From Gammaproteobacteria bacterium (lineage in GTDB: Bacteria; Pseudomonadota; Gammaproteobacteria; Steroidobacterales; Steroidobacteraceae), in contig DAIDHD010000077.1 of assembly GCA_027459765.1 (NCBI GenBank), positions 33,847-97,846 of the forward strand: a stretch of 64,000 nucleotides of DNA. The letters run 5' to 3'. Every line of letters begins with the position of its first letter. The first letter of the stretch is position 1. Shown here piece after piece: positions 30,040-38,354 of the stretch. Under the pieces are notes generated by a model, which had not been told where the DNA came from, searched no databases, and saw nothing but the letters and a program-made list of their open reading frames with translations. Position numbers and translations under genes: made by a program.

Positions 30040-30885
30040 TCAGAGCGACAGTTCGAGATCGATCGGAATGCGTCCCGAGGAATCCCGGGGCCGCACGGAT
30101 GCGAGTTCCTCGATGCGAGCGTGCAGCGCCGCGGGCACGTTGCCGCGTTCGCGCACCGTGCCGGAGAGAACTCCGCGTGCTTCCCGGGTGGAGTAGGTGA
30201 GCACCGCGTCGAGGTCGAGCGGGCCGCCGCCGTCGCGAATGCGCGCCGTCACGGTGCCCGCCGCATCGGCCGACGTGGCGGGTGCGTGCAGCGTGTAGTT
30301 GCCGAGCGACGCACCGCCGGCGAGAGCGGCGCCCGCGAGGTCCTCGATGCGCGCGTCGGCGGCGAGCGCGCCGAGCCGCCACGTGCCGTCGACCCGCACC
30401 AGGTCGAGGCGCGAGAGGTGCACGGAGGCCTGCCCGCGCCACCCGGCCGGCGCACCCAGCACGCCCAGGTCCTCGATCGGACCACCGCCCGTGACGTCGA
30501 GCGCGTGCAGGCCGTGCGGATTCGCCGCGAGCCGTCCGTCGAGCACGAAGCCGCGCGTCACCCAGCGCACGTCGGCGGCGAGTTCCAGCGTGAACAGCGC
30601 GGCGGGGTGCAACTGCCACTCCACCGCGCCGAGTTCGCGCCCGCGCAGCCGCACGTGCTCCGCCGCGCCGTGCCAGATAGTGCCGGAGAAGTCGCTCGCC
30701 TGCAGACCGGCCGGCAGGGCGTAGGCGGCGAGGCCGGCCGGCAGGGCGACCAGCGCCACGGCGAGCAGCGCGAGCAGGGCCAAGGCGAACCAGGCGCGCG
30801 GCGTCACCGCGAACGCCGACGCGTCCGGCGCGGACGCCGCGCGCGCCGCCTCAGCGCGCGCCGGTCGCGAACGTGACGCTGGCAT
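30040..30885 (-). CDS. gspN: Type II secretion system protein N
   Basis: A single-span inner-membrane protein accessory to the type II secretion machine. The 281-residue product has a cytoplasmic stretch, a membrane helix at about residues 31-53 (WFALALLALLAVALVALPAGLAA) and a beta-rich periplasmic domain. That domain has the GspN pattern SGTIWHGAA, the RGRELGAVEWQLHP segment and LTYSTREARGVLSGTV. It is the last gene of the gspG-N run and overlaps gspM by 35 bases. Some T2SS lack GspN, so it is probably auxiliary. Confidence 0.85.
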   Translation of the reverse strand: MPASRSRPARAEAARAASAPDASAFAVTPRAWFALALLALLAVALVALPAGLAAYALPAGLQASDFSGTIWHGAAEHVRLRGRELGAVEWQLHPAALFTLELAADVRWVTRGFVLDGRLAANPHGLHALDVTGGGPIEDLGVLGAPAGWRGQASVHLSRLDLVRVDGTWRLGALAADARIEDLAGAALAGGASLGNYTLHAPATSADAAGTVTARIRDGGGPLDLDAVLTYSTREARGVLSGTVRERGNVPAALHARIEELASVRPRDSSGRIPIDLELSL

Positions 30886-31336
30886 TGACCAGTCCGGGGG
30901 TGGCCGTGCGATCGACCGTGATCGCCTCGATCGACAGCCCGTAGCGCTGCTCGAGCGTTGCCAGCCAACGCACCAGCGTGTCGAACGGCGCCGCTTCCAG
31001 CTGCACGCGCACGCCGGTGCCGCTCGGCTGCGTGCCGCGCAGCGCCGCGCCGAGCCCGGCCTCGCGACCGAGCCGGTCCACCACTACCACGGCCGGTTCG
31101 CCCGTGTCCGCGGCCAGGTTGTCGCCGGCTGCGAGCACCAGTGGCGCATTGCGCCGCATCCACTCGAGGTCCTCGCGCCGCGTCGCCAGCCGATGGGTGG
31201 CGCTGGAGACCGCGCTCTGCAGCGGCAGCAGGCCGCCGCCGACCACCAGCAACACCGCCAGCGTCAGCGCACCCGCGCTCACCACGCGGCGCTCGCGCGG
31301 CGCAAGTCCCGCGTACCAGGCGCGCATTGCGTTCAT
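30851..31336 (-). CDS. gspM: Type II secretion system protein M
   Basis: A 161-residue inner-membrane protein of the assembly platform that partners GspL. It has a short cytoplasmic start, one membrane helix at about residues 20-40 (VSAGALTLAVLLVVGGGLL) and a periplasmic domain. The end is ferredoxin-like, with VQLEAAPFDTLVRWLATLEQRYGL. The short AWYAGLAPRERRVV before the helix is typical. The start overlaps the gspL stop by ATGA. Confidence 0.88.
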   Translation of the reverse strand: MNAMRAWYAGLAPRERRVVSAGALTLAVLLVVGGGLLPLQSAVSSATHRLATRREDLEWMRRNAPLVLAAGDNLAADTGEPAVVVVDRLGREAGLGAALRGTQPSGTGVRVQLEAAPFDTLVRWLATLEQRYGLSIEAITVDRTATPGLVNASVTFATGAR

Positions 31337-32604
31337 CGCCGCACCGCCGCGGCGCTGCCGCCGGTGCGCACCTGCACGTGCGCCTCGATCCCGTCGCCGA
31401 CCGGCGTCGAGGACTGGATCTCCGCGCTGAGGCCGCGCTGCGCCACCGCCTGGGTGAACTGCGACAATGCCACCAGGTTGGGCGCGCTCATCTTGAGGTC
31501 GAGCGCCTGTTCGCGATAAGCGAGACCCTGCACGCTCGTGTGCGGCGTGGCCGCGGTCGCCGCGCCGACCGCCTGCAGCGCGCGCAGGAACTGATGCGGT
31601 CCGGAATTCGCGCGCCGGATCCGATCGAGCCGGGACTGCATCTGACGCCGCGGTTCACTCGGCTTTTCCCCCGGCATCGCCTGCGCGAAGACCTGCGCGA
31701 TCTGCGCGTCGAGGCGTGCGCTGTCGCGCTGCGCCTGGCGGATCTGCAGCGCCTCGGCCGCCACGTGCGTGACCAGCAGCGCGCCGCCGAGCACGAGCGG
31801 CACGCGCCAGCGGCGCCAGGGCACGCCCCGTTCGGCGGTGCGCGCGAATTCCCCCTGCAGCAGGTTCACCGCCTCGGAGCCGGGCAGGCTGCGCGCCAGC
31901 CACGGAAGCGGACCGTCCGGCAGCAGTTGCACCTTGATGGTCGCGAAGCGCTCGAGCAGCGGTTCGAATTCGTCCTGGACGCGGTTCCAGTCCTCGCGAG
32001 TCGCGTACAGCACCGCGCTCTCCATGACCTTGGGCTCCTCCGCGGCGGCGTGCGGATCGGCGATGACGCCGGCCACGACCAGCGCCTCGGTCACGGGCTC
32101 GACCTCTACCTGGAAGGGCAGTGCCCCCGGGCGACGCACGGCGAGCCGTGACTCCTCGAGCCACAGCACGGTCTGGCCGGGGTTGTCGGGGAGCAGCGCC
32201 ACCTCCGGGTACATCGCGGCCGGCTCTATGCCGGCGGCGTCGAGCGCCGCGACCCAGGCGGCGAGCGTCGCGCGCGCCACCACCGCCACCGGCGTGGCGC
32301 CGTTGGCGCGCCGCCGGCCGATGGCGAACACCAGCGTGTCGACGTCCTCGGTGAGCTGTTCCTCGAGCGCGAACGGCACCGCGCGCGCGAGCTTGGCGCC
32401 GCCGCCGGGCGGCAGTTCGGGCTCGGCGAGCAGGATCTGCGTGGCCGGCGCGAGCACCACCACGCGGGCGCCGCCCGCCGCCGCGGCGGCGAGCGCGAGC
32501 GGACCACGCTGGTGCAATGGTGCGGCCCCACCGTCAGCGAGGGTGATCCAGTCGGCGTCGGTCGAGCCCGGGGCGGGCAGTCGCAACAGCAGGGTGTTCG
32601 GCAT
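31333..32604 (-). CDS. gspL: Type II secretion system protein L
   Basis: Links the cytoplasmic ATPase GspE to the membrane platform. The 423-residue protein has an actin-like cytoplasmic domain (residues about 1-255). It includes LAEPELPPGGGAKLARAVPFALEEQL and GQTVLWLEESRLAVRR. A membrane helix follows at about 263-283 (VPLVLGGALLVTHVAAEAL), then a periplasmic domain that pairs with GspM. ATG 32604 begins MPNTLLLRL; the frame is open upstream but that overlaps gspK. gspE itself is not in the window. Confidence 0.9.
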   Translation of the reverse strand: MPNTLLLRLPAPGSTDADWITLADGGAAPLHQRGPLALAAAAAGGARVVVLAPATQILLAEPELPPGGGAKLARAVPFALEEQLTEDVDTLVFAIGRRRANGATPVAVVARATLAAWVAALDAAGIEPAAMYPEVALLPDNPGQTVLWLEESRLAVRRPGALPFQVEVEPVTEALVVAGVIADPHAAAEEPKVMESAVLYATREDWNRVQDEFEPLLERFATIKVQLLPDGPLPWLARSLPGSEAVNLLQGEFARTAERGVPWRRWRVPLVLGGALLVTHVAAEALQIRQAQRDSARLDAQIAQVFAQAMPGEKPSEPRRQMQSRLDRIRRANSGPHQFLRALQAVGAATAATPHTSVQGLAYREQALDLKMSAPNLVALSQFTQAVAQRGLSAEIQSSTPVGDGIEAHVQVRTGGSAAAVRR

Positions 32605-32609
32605 GGTGG

Positions 32610-33587
32610 TCAGATGGTCCCAAACGTGCGCACGAGAGGCGTCACTTTGCCGCCGTTGCCCCGTTGCAAAAGACTGTACAAGGTGAATTGGGTAGTGCCA
32701 AGCGTGACGCGCGTGGTCAGCCGGAAGTACGAACTCTTGTCCGCGAAGCGATCCGCGAGCTGGGCGGCATTGGCCTGGCCGAGCACGTTCTTGAACGTCG
32801 CCACGTCCGGGAAACAGCCCGACCTGCGCGCGTTGGTGAGCACCTGCGGGCTGCTCGAGTACTCGCCCGAGAGATTGTCGGCGAGGCTTTCCAGCACCAG
32901 CGCCGGGGCGGTGCAGACGTTGATCGTCGCGGTCGCCGTCGGCAGCGCGGTCACGTAGGGCGCGATGATGCGGTAACGGTCGGCGCCGAAGCCGGGCAGG
33001 TGCATCAGTTCGCTCGGGCTCGTCATCGGCCAGTTGGCGGTCCGGTACGGCGGCGTGAGTGCCGTGTAGACGGCGTCCTCGGCGCCGTCCGGCTCGCTCG
33101 GTATGTCGTCGGCGTCGATCCAGTCGCGCGCCAGCTGCGCCCACTTCGGTTCGAGCCGCAGCGACACCAGCAGGCGCTGGAATTGCAGCAGCGGCTGCGG
33201 ATCGGGCTGGCCGTTCGGCAGCACGCGCGCCAGGTTGTTGAGGTTGAAGCGCCCCTGCATGTCCTCCAGCGAGCCCTGCAGCGTGCCGATCGGCTCCCCG
33301 TCCGGCGTGTCCGGCGGCGTGATCGGCAGCGGCTGTGTGGGCTGCGCCCAGGGCTCGGCGAGCGTGTCCTGCTGCGAGCTCTGCAGGTCCTGCGCGAGCA
33401 CGTCCGCGGCGAGCGCCTCGGCGCCGAGGCCGAATTGATACGCCTGCTCGGCGGCGAACACGCCGATGGAGCGGCGCCGCTCGAGCCAGCCGTCGAAGCC
33501 GAGCTTGGTGGCGAGCACCGTCGCCAGCGCCACGATCACCAGCGCGATGATCAGCGCGACGCCGCGTTGCCGTCGCGGCCCGCTCAT
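32610..33587 (-). CDS. gspK: Type II secretion system minor pseudopilin K
   Basis: Caps the tip of the pseudopilus with GspI and GspJ. The 325-residue protein has the prepilin-like start MSGPRRQRGVALIIALVIVA, cleaved after the glycine. As usual for GspK it lacks the glutamate at position 5 of the mature protein. The large alpha domain follows, with GRFNLNNLARVLPNG, WIDADDIPSEPDGAEDAVY and SELMHLPGFG. The ATG at 33587 overlaps the gspJ stop by ATGA. Confidence 0.92.
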   Translation of the reverse strand: MSGPRRQRGVALIIALVIVALATVLATKLGFDGWLERRRSIGVFAAEQAYQFGLGAEALAADVLAQDLQSSQQDTLAEPWAQPTQPLPITPPDTPDGEPIGTLQGSLEDMQGRFNLNNLARVLPNGQPDPQPLLQFQRLLVSLRLEPKWAQLARDWIDADDIPSEPDGAEDAVYTALTPPYRTANWPMTSPSELMHLPGFGADRYRIIAPYVTALPTATATINVCTAPALVLESLADNLSGEYSSSPQVLTNARRSGCFPDVATFKNVLGQANAAQLADRFADKSSYFRLTTRVTLGTTQFTLYSLLQRGNGGKVTPLVRTFGTI

Positions 33588-34396
33588 CCGGCGACCTCCA
33601 CCAGCCTGCGCACGATGCCCCAGTCCTTGAACTCGATGGTGATCTCCACCGCCACCGGCCGTGTCCAGAGCGCCTCCGGCAGCGCGATCAGCGGCGGCGG
33701 CCACTGCGCCTGCCACACCTGATTGGCGTCGAGATAGCGCACCCGCACCGCCTTGACCTGCTTGAGGAGGTCCTGCACCACGGGTTGGGTGCTCTGCACA
33801 GTGTCGAGCACGGTGGTGTAGGCGCGCTTGAGCACGTCACCGACCAGCGCGTAGGACACCCGCTGCAGCGTGCCGCGCTGCTGTCCGGCCGTGTTCGACC
33901 AGCCGCCGCGCGTCATTTCGAACAGCGGCACGGGCGTCGGCTGGTCGCCGCCGCCGCTCGTGCCGGGGCCGGCGAACGCCGAGGATGACCCGAAGGTGAG
34001 CGACGAGCCGCCGAAGCTGCTGCCCCCGAAGCTGCTGCCCCCGAGGCTGCTGCCGCCGCCGAGCCCGGAACTGCCGCCGAGGCCGTTGCCCGGCACCGCG
34101 CCGGCGCTCGGATCGGACAGGGTGCCGGTACCGCCGACGCCACGCAGGCTCGGGTAGCGGCTCTGGCCGAGCGGGTCGCGCACCGGACGCGGCACCATCT
34201 GCGCGAAGTCCATGACCAGCACGCGCATCCCGTACTCGATCTCGCGCGTGCGCGCGAGCGCCTCCTCGGTCCGCTCCGCGGAGATGCGTGCCGCCCGATA
34301 GGCGCCGTAGCCGAGCGCCGTGAGCACGCCGAGCAGCAGCACGGCGACCAGCATCTCCACCAGGGTGAAGCCGCGGGCGCGGCGCGCTCGGCTCAT
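33584..34396 (-). CDS. gspJ: Type II secretion system minor pseudopilin J, with glycine/serine insert
   Basis: A tip pseudopilin of 270 residues. The prepilin signal is SRARRARG cleaved before FTLVEMLVAVLLLG, with the conserved glutamate at mature position 5. The GspJ fold follows, with MRVLVMDFAQMVPRPVRDPLG and the C-terminal RVRYLDANQVWQAQWPPP. Unusual is a low-complexity insert near residues 95-140 made of glycine, serine and phenylalanine, including two GGSSF units, which three 15-bp tandem DNA repeats encode in part. It overlaps gspK and gspI by ATGA. Confidence 0.9.
   Translation of the reverse strand: MSRARRARGFTLVEMLVAVLLLGVLTALGYGAYRAARISAERTEEALARTREIEYGMRVLVMDFAQMVPRPVRDPLGQSRYPSLRGVGGTGTLSDPSAGAVPGNGLGGSSGLGGGSSLGGSSFGGSSFGGSSLTFGSSSAFAGPGTSGGGDQPTPVPLFEMTRGGWSNTAGQQRGTLQRVSYALVGDVLKRAYTTVLDTVQSTQPVVQDLLKQVKAVRVRYLDANQVWQAQWPPPLIALPEALWTRPVAVEITIEFKDWGIVRRLVEVAG
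34008..34052. repeat. Three tandem 15-bp repeats inside gspJ
   Basis: Units at 34008-34022, 34023-34037 and 34038-34052 read CC(G/C)CCGA(A/G)GCTGCTG on the plus strand. The multiple-of-three unit keeps the reading frame and encodes repeated G-S-S-(F/L)-G on the minus strand. Copy number could vary without inactivating the gene. Confidence 0.8.
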
Positions 34397-34989
34397 GGCG
34401 AGGTCGGCGCCGGTCCGGGCGCGCCCACCGTCGGTCCCGGGGCGCCGATGACGGGGGTGGGGTTCGTCGGTGTGGTCGGCGCGCCGCCGGGAACCGTGGG
34501 GGCGGCGCCCGGAACCGTGGGCGTGCCCGGCAAGGCGGGGTTGCCGCCCGGCGCCGGCGTGCCCACGGCGCTGCCCTGGGACCAGTCGACGTTGGAACTG
34601 CCGGGTATGCCGAGCGCCGCGCCCAGGAACCCGGTCACCTCGACCACCGGATTGCCCTTGGTCTTCGAATCGCCCTCGTACACGCGCACCACCACGCGGC
34701 GCACGGTGGCGAAGCCGGTGTCGAAATAGCGCGTGTCGTAGTGCCAGGTGCGGTTCGCGAACTTCAGTTCCCCCAAGTCGCGGTTCTCGCCGAACTTGGT
34801 CTGGTTCAGGCGCACCTCGGCGATGCGATTCAAGGCGATCCACTGGGCCACCGTCTTGTCGCGCAATCGGCCGCTGGTGCGCGCCGCGCTCGATACCGTG
34901 GTGAGCAGCGCCGCCAGCCCGAGCGCCACCACCACCAGCGCCACCAGCACCTCGACCAGCGTGAAGCCGCGCGCCTGCTGCGATCTCAT
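34393..34989 (-). CDS. gspI: Type II secretion system minor pseudopilin I, with long proline-rich tail
   Basis: A tip pseudopilin with prepilin signal SQQARG before FTLVEVLVALVVVALGL and glutamate at mature position 5. The conserved globular part ends near residue 125 (NPVVEVTGF). About 70 further residues form a proline-, glycine- and threonine-rich tail with repeated GAPTTP/PGxPTVPG-like steps. Typical GspI proteins are 120-130 residues, so 198 is long. The tail has no stop or frameshift signs and overlaps gspJ by ATGA, so it is probably real. Confidence 0.9.
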   Translation of the reverse strand: MRSQQARGFTLVEVLVALVVVALGLAALLTTVSSAARTSGRLRDKTVAQWIALNRIAEVRLNQTKFGENRDLGELKFANRTWHYDTRYFDTGFATVRRVVVRVYEGDSKTKGNPVVEVTGFLGAALGIPGSSNVDWSQGSAVGTPAPGGNPALPGTPTVPGAAPTVPGGAPTTPTNPTPVIGAPGPTVGAPGPAPTSP

Positions 34990-35585
34990 GTGTGGCGCGC
35001 CGCCGGGGCGCTCGAGTAGAGGACGCTGATCTTGCCGAAGGCGTCGCCGGTCACCGAGGCCTTGGCGGTGGTCCCGGCACGCGCCAGGGTCAGCTTGAAG
35101 GGAGTGCCTTCGCCGCTCGCGGCGATGGCAAGTTGAGGCGGCGGTGGCGGCTGGCCGTCGTTGAAGGTCCGGTCCACCGCCTTGATCACCACCTCCTGCG
35201 AGTCGAGCTCCAGCGAGAACGAGAGTCCCTTCGGCAGCTGCCGGCGACGGAACTCGCCCTCCTGGTCGATGGTGAGCCAGCGATCCTTGATCGAGTCGTA
35301 GACCACGAACTCGTATGCCGTCGGCTCGATCCGCACCCCGAAGTCGCGACCCTCGAGCACCGCGCGCTCGTGCAGCAGTCCCATCAGTCCGGCGATGCGG
35401 CGGGTCTCGTCGTCGAGTTGGGTGTCACGACCGCTCGAGCCGATCGACAGCACCGCCATCGCGACCACGATGGCGATGATGACGAGCACCACGAGGATCT
35501 CGACCAGCGTGAAGCCGCGCGCGCGGCGCGCGGCCCGAGGCACCTCAGCGTTGATCGAGGGTCGAGGTGGAGATGTCCGCGTCAT
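34986..35585 (-). CDS. gspH: Type II secretion system minor pseudopilin H
   Basis: A minor pseudopilin of 199 residues with the prepilin signal RARG before FTLVEILVVLVIIAIV. The GspH/FimT domain follows, with TRRIAGLMGLLHERAVLEGRDFGVR and PPPPPQLAIAASGEGTPF. The leader before the cleavage site would be 24 residues from ATG 35585, which is long. A GTG at 35543, placed right at the gspG stop, would give a more normal leader of 10, so the start is uncertain. The 3' end overlaps gspI by ATGA. Confidence 0.88.
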   Translation of the reverse strand: MTRTSPPRPSINAEVPRAARRARGFTLVEILVVLVIIAIVVAMAVLSIGSSGRDTQLDDETRRIAGLMGLLHERAVLEGRDFGVRIEPTAYEFVVYDSIKDRWLTIDQEGEFRRRQLPKGLSFSLELDSQEVVIKAVDRTFNDGQPPPPPQLAIAASGEGTPFKLTLARAGTTAKASVTGDAFGKISVLYSSAPAARHT

Positions 35586-35979
35586 AGCCCTCGCCGCCGG
35601 GCTTGCCGTCGCGGCCGTACGAGGTGATCTCGTAGTCGCGCCCGTTCGGGCCTGGGCTCGCGTACTGGTAGGGGTTGCCCCAGGGATCCTTCGGCAGCGA
35701 CGGCAGGTAGCCGCCTGCGCGATAATTGGTGAGGGAGGGGTCGGCTGGCTGGGTCACCAGCGCCTGCAGACCCTGTTCCGAGGTCGGATACTTGAAGTTG
35801 TCGAGGCGATAGAGGTCGAGCGCCGTCTGGATGGCGCGAATGTCGCTCTGCGCACGCGTGACGCGCGCCTTGTCGACGTTCTCCAGGATCTTCGGCACCA
35901 CCAGCGCACCGAGAACGGCGAGGATGACGACCACGACCATGATTTCGATCAGCGTGAAACCGCGTTGACTCTTCTGCAT
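35545..35979 (-). CDS. gspG: Type II secretion system major pseudopilin G
   Basis: The main subunit of the pseudopilus. The 144-residue protein has the prepilin signal MQKSQRG before FTLIEIMVVVVILAVLGAL, with glutamate at mature position 5. The conserved C-terminal domain has DNFKYPTSEQGLQAL, the Ca-binding LPKDPWGNPYQY loop and YGRDGKPGGEGYDADI. GAGG lies 5 bases upstream. It is the first gene of gspG-H-I-J-K-L-M-N, and its start codon is 24 bases from the divergent rhombosortase gene, so its promoter must overlap that gene. Confidence 0.96.
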   Translation of the reverse strand: MQKSQRGFTLIEIMVVVVILAVLGALVVPKILENVDKARVTRAQSDIRAIQTALDLYRLDNFKYPTSEQGLQALVTQPADPSLTNYRAGGYLPSLPKDPWGNPYQYASPGPNGRDYEITSYGRDGKPGGEGYDADISTSTLDQR

Positions 35980-36003
35980 GATGACCTCGGAGATGATCGC
36001 CGC

Positions 36004-36630
36004 ATGATACCAAAAGCCGGTTCTCCACCCGGCACCGGACCCGTCTCGCTGGCGGCCGCGCTGCGCTTGGACCACGGTCGATGGATTTGGTTGCTGTCCA
36101 TCGTCGGGGTGCTGCTGGCCGTGCAGCTGGCCGGCGAGCAGGCGACGCTCGCGCTGCGCTACGACCGCGCCGCCATCGCCGCCGGCGGCTGGTGGCGGCT
36201 CTTGAGCGCGCATCTCGTGCACCTCGACATGCACCACCTGGTGCTGAACTCGCTCGGCCTGATTCTGCTCTGGGCGCTGTTCGCGGGCGACTACGATCCG
36301 GTGCAGTGGTGCGTGATCGTGTGCGCAGCCGCGCTCGGCATCTCCTGCGGCCTGTGGTGGCTGTCGCCGGGCATCCAGTGGTACGTCGGCGCCTCGGGCG
36401 TCCTGCACGCGGTGATGGCCGCCGGCTGCGCGCGCCACCTCGCGGCGCGCGCCCCGGACCGCTGGCTGCTCACGGCGGCGCTCGCGGTCAAGCTCGGCTA
36501 CGAGGTCTGGCCGGGCGCCGCGCCCGGCGTGGTGGCCGCGGCGCACCGCTATGGCGCGGCCACCGGCTTCCTGGTCGGGGCTGCACTCTCGGTGCATATC
36601 GCTATAATCCGCCACCGTTCTGACGCCTAG
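36004..36630 (+). CDS. Rhombosortase-like rhomboid intramembrane serine protease
   Basis: A 208-residue polytopic membrane protein of the rhomboid superfamily with about six hydrophobic helices. The catalytic serine lies in GASGVLHAVMAAG (near residue 142) and the catalytic histidine in AAHRYGAATGFLVG (near 181). The N-terminal region has the rhomboid-type GWWRLLSAHLVHLDMHHLVLN. Length and motif order match the rhombosortase group, which cleaves the C-terminal GlyGly-CTERM tag of proteins exported by type II secretion. It is divergent from gspG with 24 bases between starts, which supports that role. The frame is open further upstream, but ATG 36004 fits the family length. Confidence 0.75.
   Translation: MIPKAGSPPGTGPVSLAAALRLDHGRWIWLLSIVGVLLAVQLAGEQATLALRYDRAAIAAGGWWRLLSAHLVHLDMHHLVLNSLGLILLWALFAGDYDPVQWCVIVCAAALGISCGLWWLSPGIQWYVGASGVLHAVMAAGCARHLAARAPDRWLLTAALAVKLGYEVWPGAAPGVVAAAHRYGAATGFLVGAALSVHIAIIRHRSDA
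36581..36608 (+). promoter_or_regulatory. Promoter of fabD inside the end of the rhombosortase gene
   Basis: A perfect TATAAT at 36603-36608 lies 34 bases before the fabD start. The -35 region at about 36581-36586 (CTGCAC) is weak, as for promoters with a strong -10. It implies that the fatty acid genes are not dependent on rhombosortase transcription. Confidence 0.6.
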
Positions 36631-36642
36631 GGGCTCCCGCCT

Positions 36643-37587
36643 ATGTCGCTCGCTTTCGTCTTTCCCGGACAGGGTTCGCAGGCCGTCGGCATGATGGCCG
36701 CGCTCGCGCAGCACTCGCCGATCATCGAGTCGACTTTCGCCGCCGCCTCGCGGGTGCTCGGCTACGACCTCTGGAAGCGATCCCAGGAGGGTCCGGCCGA
36801 GGCGCTGGCGGCCACCGAGTGCACGCAGCCCTTGATGCTGACCGCCGCGGTGGCGACCTACCGTCTCTGGCTGGAACGCGGTGGCCCGGTGCCTGCGCTC
36901 ATGGCCGGTCACAGTCTCGGGGAATTCAGTGCGCTGGTCGCGGCCGGCTGCCTCGATTTCGAGGCCGCGGTCGATCTGGTGCGGTTTCGCGCCGAGGCCA
37001 TGCAGGCGGCGGTGCCCGCCGGGGTCGGCGGCATGGCCGCCATCCTCGGGCTCGAGGACATGGACGTGGAGGACGCCTGCCGTGAGGCCGCACAGGGCGA
37101 GGTGGTCGAGGCCGTCAATTTCAACGCGCCCGGACAGGTGGTGATCGCCGGACACGCCTCGGCGGTGGCCCGCGCCATCGCCGCCGCAACCGCCCGCGGC
37201 GCGCGCCGCTCCATGGCCCTGCCCATCAGCGTGCCGGCGCACAGCTCCCTGATGCAGCCGGCGGCCGAACGACTGCGCACCCGGCTGGAGACGACCCCGC
37301 TCACCGCGCCCGCGGGGGTCGCCGTCTACGGGGTCGACGTCAAGGTGCACTCGAGTCCGCCGGCCATGCGCGCGGCACTCGTGAAGCAATTGCACACGCC
37401 GGTCTACTGGGCCGCCACCGTGCGTACCATGATCGCCGCGGGCGCCACCTGCCTGGTCGAGTGCGGCCCCGGCAAGGTGCTCACCGGCCTGAACCGGCGG
37501 GTGGACAAGAATCGCGATCTCGCCATGATCGCGCTCGAGGACCCGAAGTCCCTCGACGAGGCGCTCGCCGCGGCGCGCACGGCGTGA
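36643..37587 (+). CDS. fabD: Malonyl-CoA:ACP transacylase
   Basis: Transfers malonyl groups from CoA to acyl carrier protein, feeding fatty acid elongation in the cytosol. The 314-residue protein starts with FPGQGSQAVGM (oxyanion loop). The nucleophile is S91 in GHSLGEFSAL, and the catalytic histidine is in the VPAHSSLMQPAA segment. A weak AGGGG lies upstream of ATG 36643. It begins the fabD-fabG-acpP-fabF cluster; rpmF, plsX and fabH, which commonly precede it, are missing here. Confidence 0.95.
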   Translation: MSLAFVFPGQGSQAVGMMAALAQHSPIIESTFAAASRVLGYDLWKRSQEGPAEALAATECTQPLMLTAAVATYRLWLERGGPVPALMAGHSLGEFSALVAAGCLDFEAAVDLVRFRAEAMQAAVPAGVGGMAAILGLEDMDVEDACREAAQGEVVEAVNFNAPGQVVIAGHASAVARAIAAATARGARRSMALPISVPAHSSLMQPAAERLRTRLETTPLTAPAGVAVYGVDVKVHSSPPAMRAALVKQLHTPVYWAATVRTMIAAGATCLVECGPGKVLTGLNRRVDKNRDLAMIALEDPKSLDEALAAARTA

Positions 37588-37619
37588 CGCACCACCGATC
37601 CGACGCAGAGGAGAATCCC

Positions 37620-38354
37620 ATGTTGAACGGCGACATCGCGCTGGTGACCGGCGCATCGCGCGGCATCGGCGCCGCCATCGCCGCGCGCCTCGCGCGCGAC
37701 GGTGCACGCGTGATCGGCACGGCCACCACCGCCGAGGGCGCGGCGCGCATCGAGGCGAGCCTCGCGCCGCACGGCGGCCGCGGCGCCGTGCTCGACGTTG
37801 CCGACGCCGCGTCCGTGGAGGCGCTGATCGCGGACGTCGAGGGACGGGAGGGCGCGATCGGCATCCTGGTGAACAACGCCGGCATCACCCGCGACACGCT
37901 GCTGATGCGCATGAAGCCCGAGGACTGGGATGCGGTCATCCAGACCAATCTGTCCTCGGTGTACCGGCTGTCGCGCGCGGTGCTGCGCGGCATGATGAAG
38001 GCGCGCAAGGGACGCATCATCGGCATCGCCTCGGTGGTCGGGGCGATGGGCAACGCCGGCCAGACCAACTACGCCGCCTCCAAGGCCGGCATGATCGGCT
38101 TCAGCAAGTCGCTCGCCCGCGAGGTCGGTTCGCGCGCCATCACGGTGAACGTGGTCGCGCCGGGGTTCATCGATACCGACATGACGCGCGCGCTCGACGA
38201 CGCGCAGCGCGCGGCGCTGCTCGGCCAGATCCCGCTCGCCCGCCTCGGCGCGGCCGAGGACGTCGCCGCCGCGGTAGCGTTCCTGGCCTCGCCGCAGGCC
38301 GCCTACATCACCGGCGAGACGCTGCACGTCAACGGCGGCATGTTCATGGCCTGA
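37620..38354 (+). CDS. fabG: 3-oxoacyl-ACP reductase
   Basis: The NADPH-dependent reductase of fatty acid elongation. The 244-residue SDR protein has TGASRGIG near residue 11, LVNNAGITRD, and the catalytic Ser-Tyr-Lys set with the Y-x3-K in TNYAASKAG near residue 150. The product ends GGMFMA. GAGGAG lies upstream of ATG 37620; the frame is open further upstream, but that would overlap fabD. It contrasts with the last gene of the window, an SDR without these catalytic residues. Confidence 0.95.
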   Translation: MLNGDIALVTGASRGIGAAIAARLARDGARVIGTATTAEGAARIEASLAPHGGRGAVLDVADAASVEALIADVEGREGAIGILVNNAGITRDTLLMRMKPEDWDAVIQTNLSSVYRLSRAVLRGMMKARKGRIIGIASVVGAMGNAGQTNYAASKAGMIGFSKSLAREVGSRAITVNVVAPGFIDTDMTRALDDAQRAALLGQIPLARLGAAEDVAAAVAFLASPQAAYITGETLHVNGGMFMA

